Source: Mycobacterium helveticum (lineage in GTDB: Bacteria > Actinomycetota > Actinomycetes > Mycobacteriales > Mycobacteriaceae). From it: a stretch of 44,312 nt of DNA. The notes beneath the pieces are model-generated. The model was not told where the DNA came from and searched no databases. It saw only the letters and a program-made list of their open reading frames with translations. Made by a program: the position numbers and the translations under genes. Shown here one piece after another: positions 44,303-44,312 of the stretch. The stretch spans positions 1 to 44,312 of the forward strand of contig NZ_VMQU01000036.1 in assembly GCF_007714205.1 (NCBI RefSeq). Direction: 5' to 3'. The number at the start of each line of letters is the position of its first letter. Positions within the stretch are counted from its first letter, which is position 1.

Positions 44303-44312
44303 GAAAGTGTAG

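Larger units (their letters stand above)
35897..44312. mobile_element. Integrated phage-like element (left end; right end beyond the window)
   Basis: It is bounded on the left by the tRNA-Arg fragment. Contents are phage or mobile in type: Fic toxin module, DUF732 protein, zinc-ribbon and HNH-like proteins near att, then a minus-strand set with NUMOD4 protein, HNH, small and large terminase. Base composition is visibly less GC-rich than the core. No integrase, portal, capsid, tail or lysis gene is seen in these 8.4 kb. The complete tRNA-Arg gene and the integrase should lie to the right. Confidence 0.82.

Overview
The window looks like the chromosome of a Mycobacterium, most likely a slow grower near the M. 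avium complex (inference). The G+C content is high. From about 4.2 to 29.6 kb the genes follow the M. tuberculosis segment Rv1262c-Rv1284 in order and orientation, and mycobacterial families recur: lpr lipoproteins, DUF732, a 13E12-type HNH protein and an F420-type luciferase-like enzyme. Homology calls come from recognising protein sequences and motifs; no database search was run.

Layout. 0-5.8 kb, minus strand: a PatB/MalY-type PLP lyase, a HIT hydrolase (Rv1262c-like) and a large membrane GGDEF-GGDEF-EAL protein. 5.9-11.2 kb: amiB2, a family-6 uracil/hypoxanthine-DNA glycosylase, an amidohydrolase, an Rv1264-like pH-sensing adenylyl cyclase, the probable mcr11 sRNA locus, and abmR (Rv1265-like). 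11.3-18.2 kb: a heterodimeric ABC exporter (Rv1272c/Rv1273c-like), lprB-lprC, a SixA-like phosphatase and a 13E12 HNH protein. 18.3-22.3 kb: an SbcD/SbcC-like pair (Rv1277-Rv1278) behind a near-perfect PafBC-type DNA-damage promoter. 22.3-29.6 kb: an alpha/beta hydrolase, the oppBCDA peptide/glutathione importer and the beta-carbonic anhydrase canA. 29.6-35.8 kb: two VOC proteins, an LLM F420-type enzyme, an RCK-gated potassium channel, a NUDIX hydrolase, a glutaredoxin-like protein, a decayed membrane-protein gene, a small hypothetical gene and a toxin-antitoxin-like pair.

At 35897-35943 lies the 3' half of a tRNA-Arg(CCG) gene with its 5' half missing. This is an attachment-site remnant marking the left end of an integrated element that runs off the right edge. 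Next to the att site are cargo genes: a Fic toxin with a small class I-type antitoxin, a DUF732 secreted protein, a zinc-ribbon protein and an HNH-like protein. A minus-strand packaging module follows: NUMOD4 protein, DNA-binding-like protein, two phage-like proteins, HNH, small terminase and large terminase. No integrase, repressor, portal or capsid gene is visible. The element is therefore a cryptic prophage or a satellite-like island, and the rest lies to the right.

A recurrent feature of the core is tandem duplication at gene 3' ends: 15 bp x2 at the HIT gene, 57 bp x2 in the glycosylase, 17 bp x4 at abmR, and 59 bp x2, each copy with a perfect hairpin, between lprC and the phosphatase gene. 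Three of the four sit at convergent gene junctions. Around and inside the element three genes look frameshifted, which suggests decay or sequence error.
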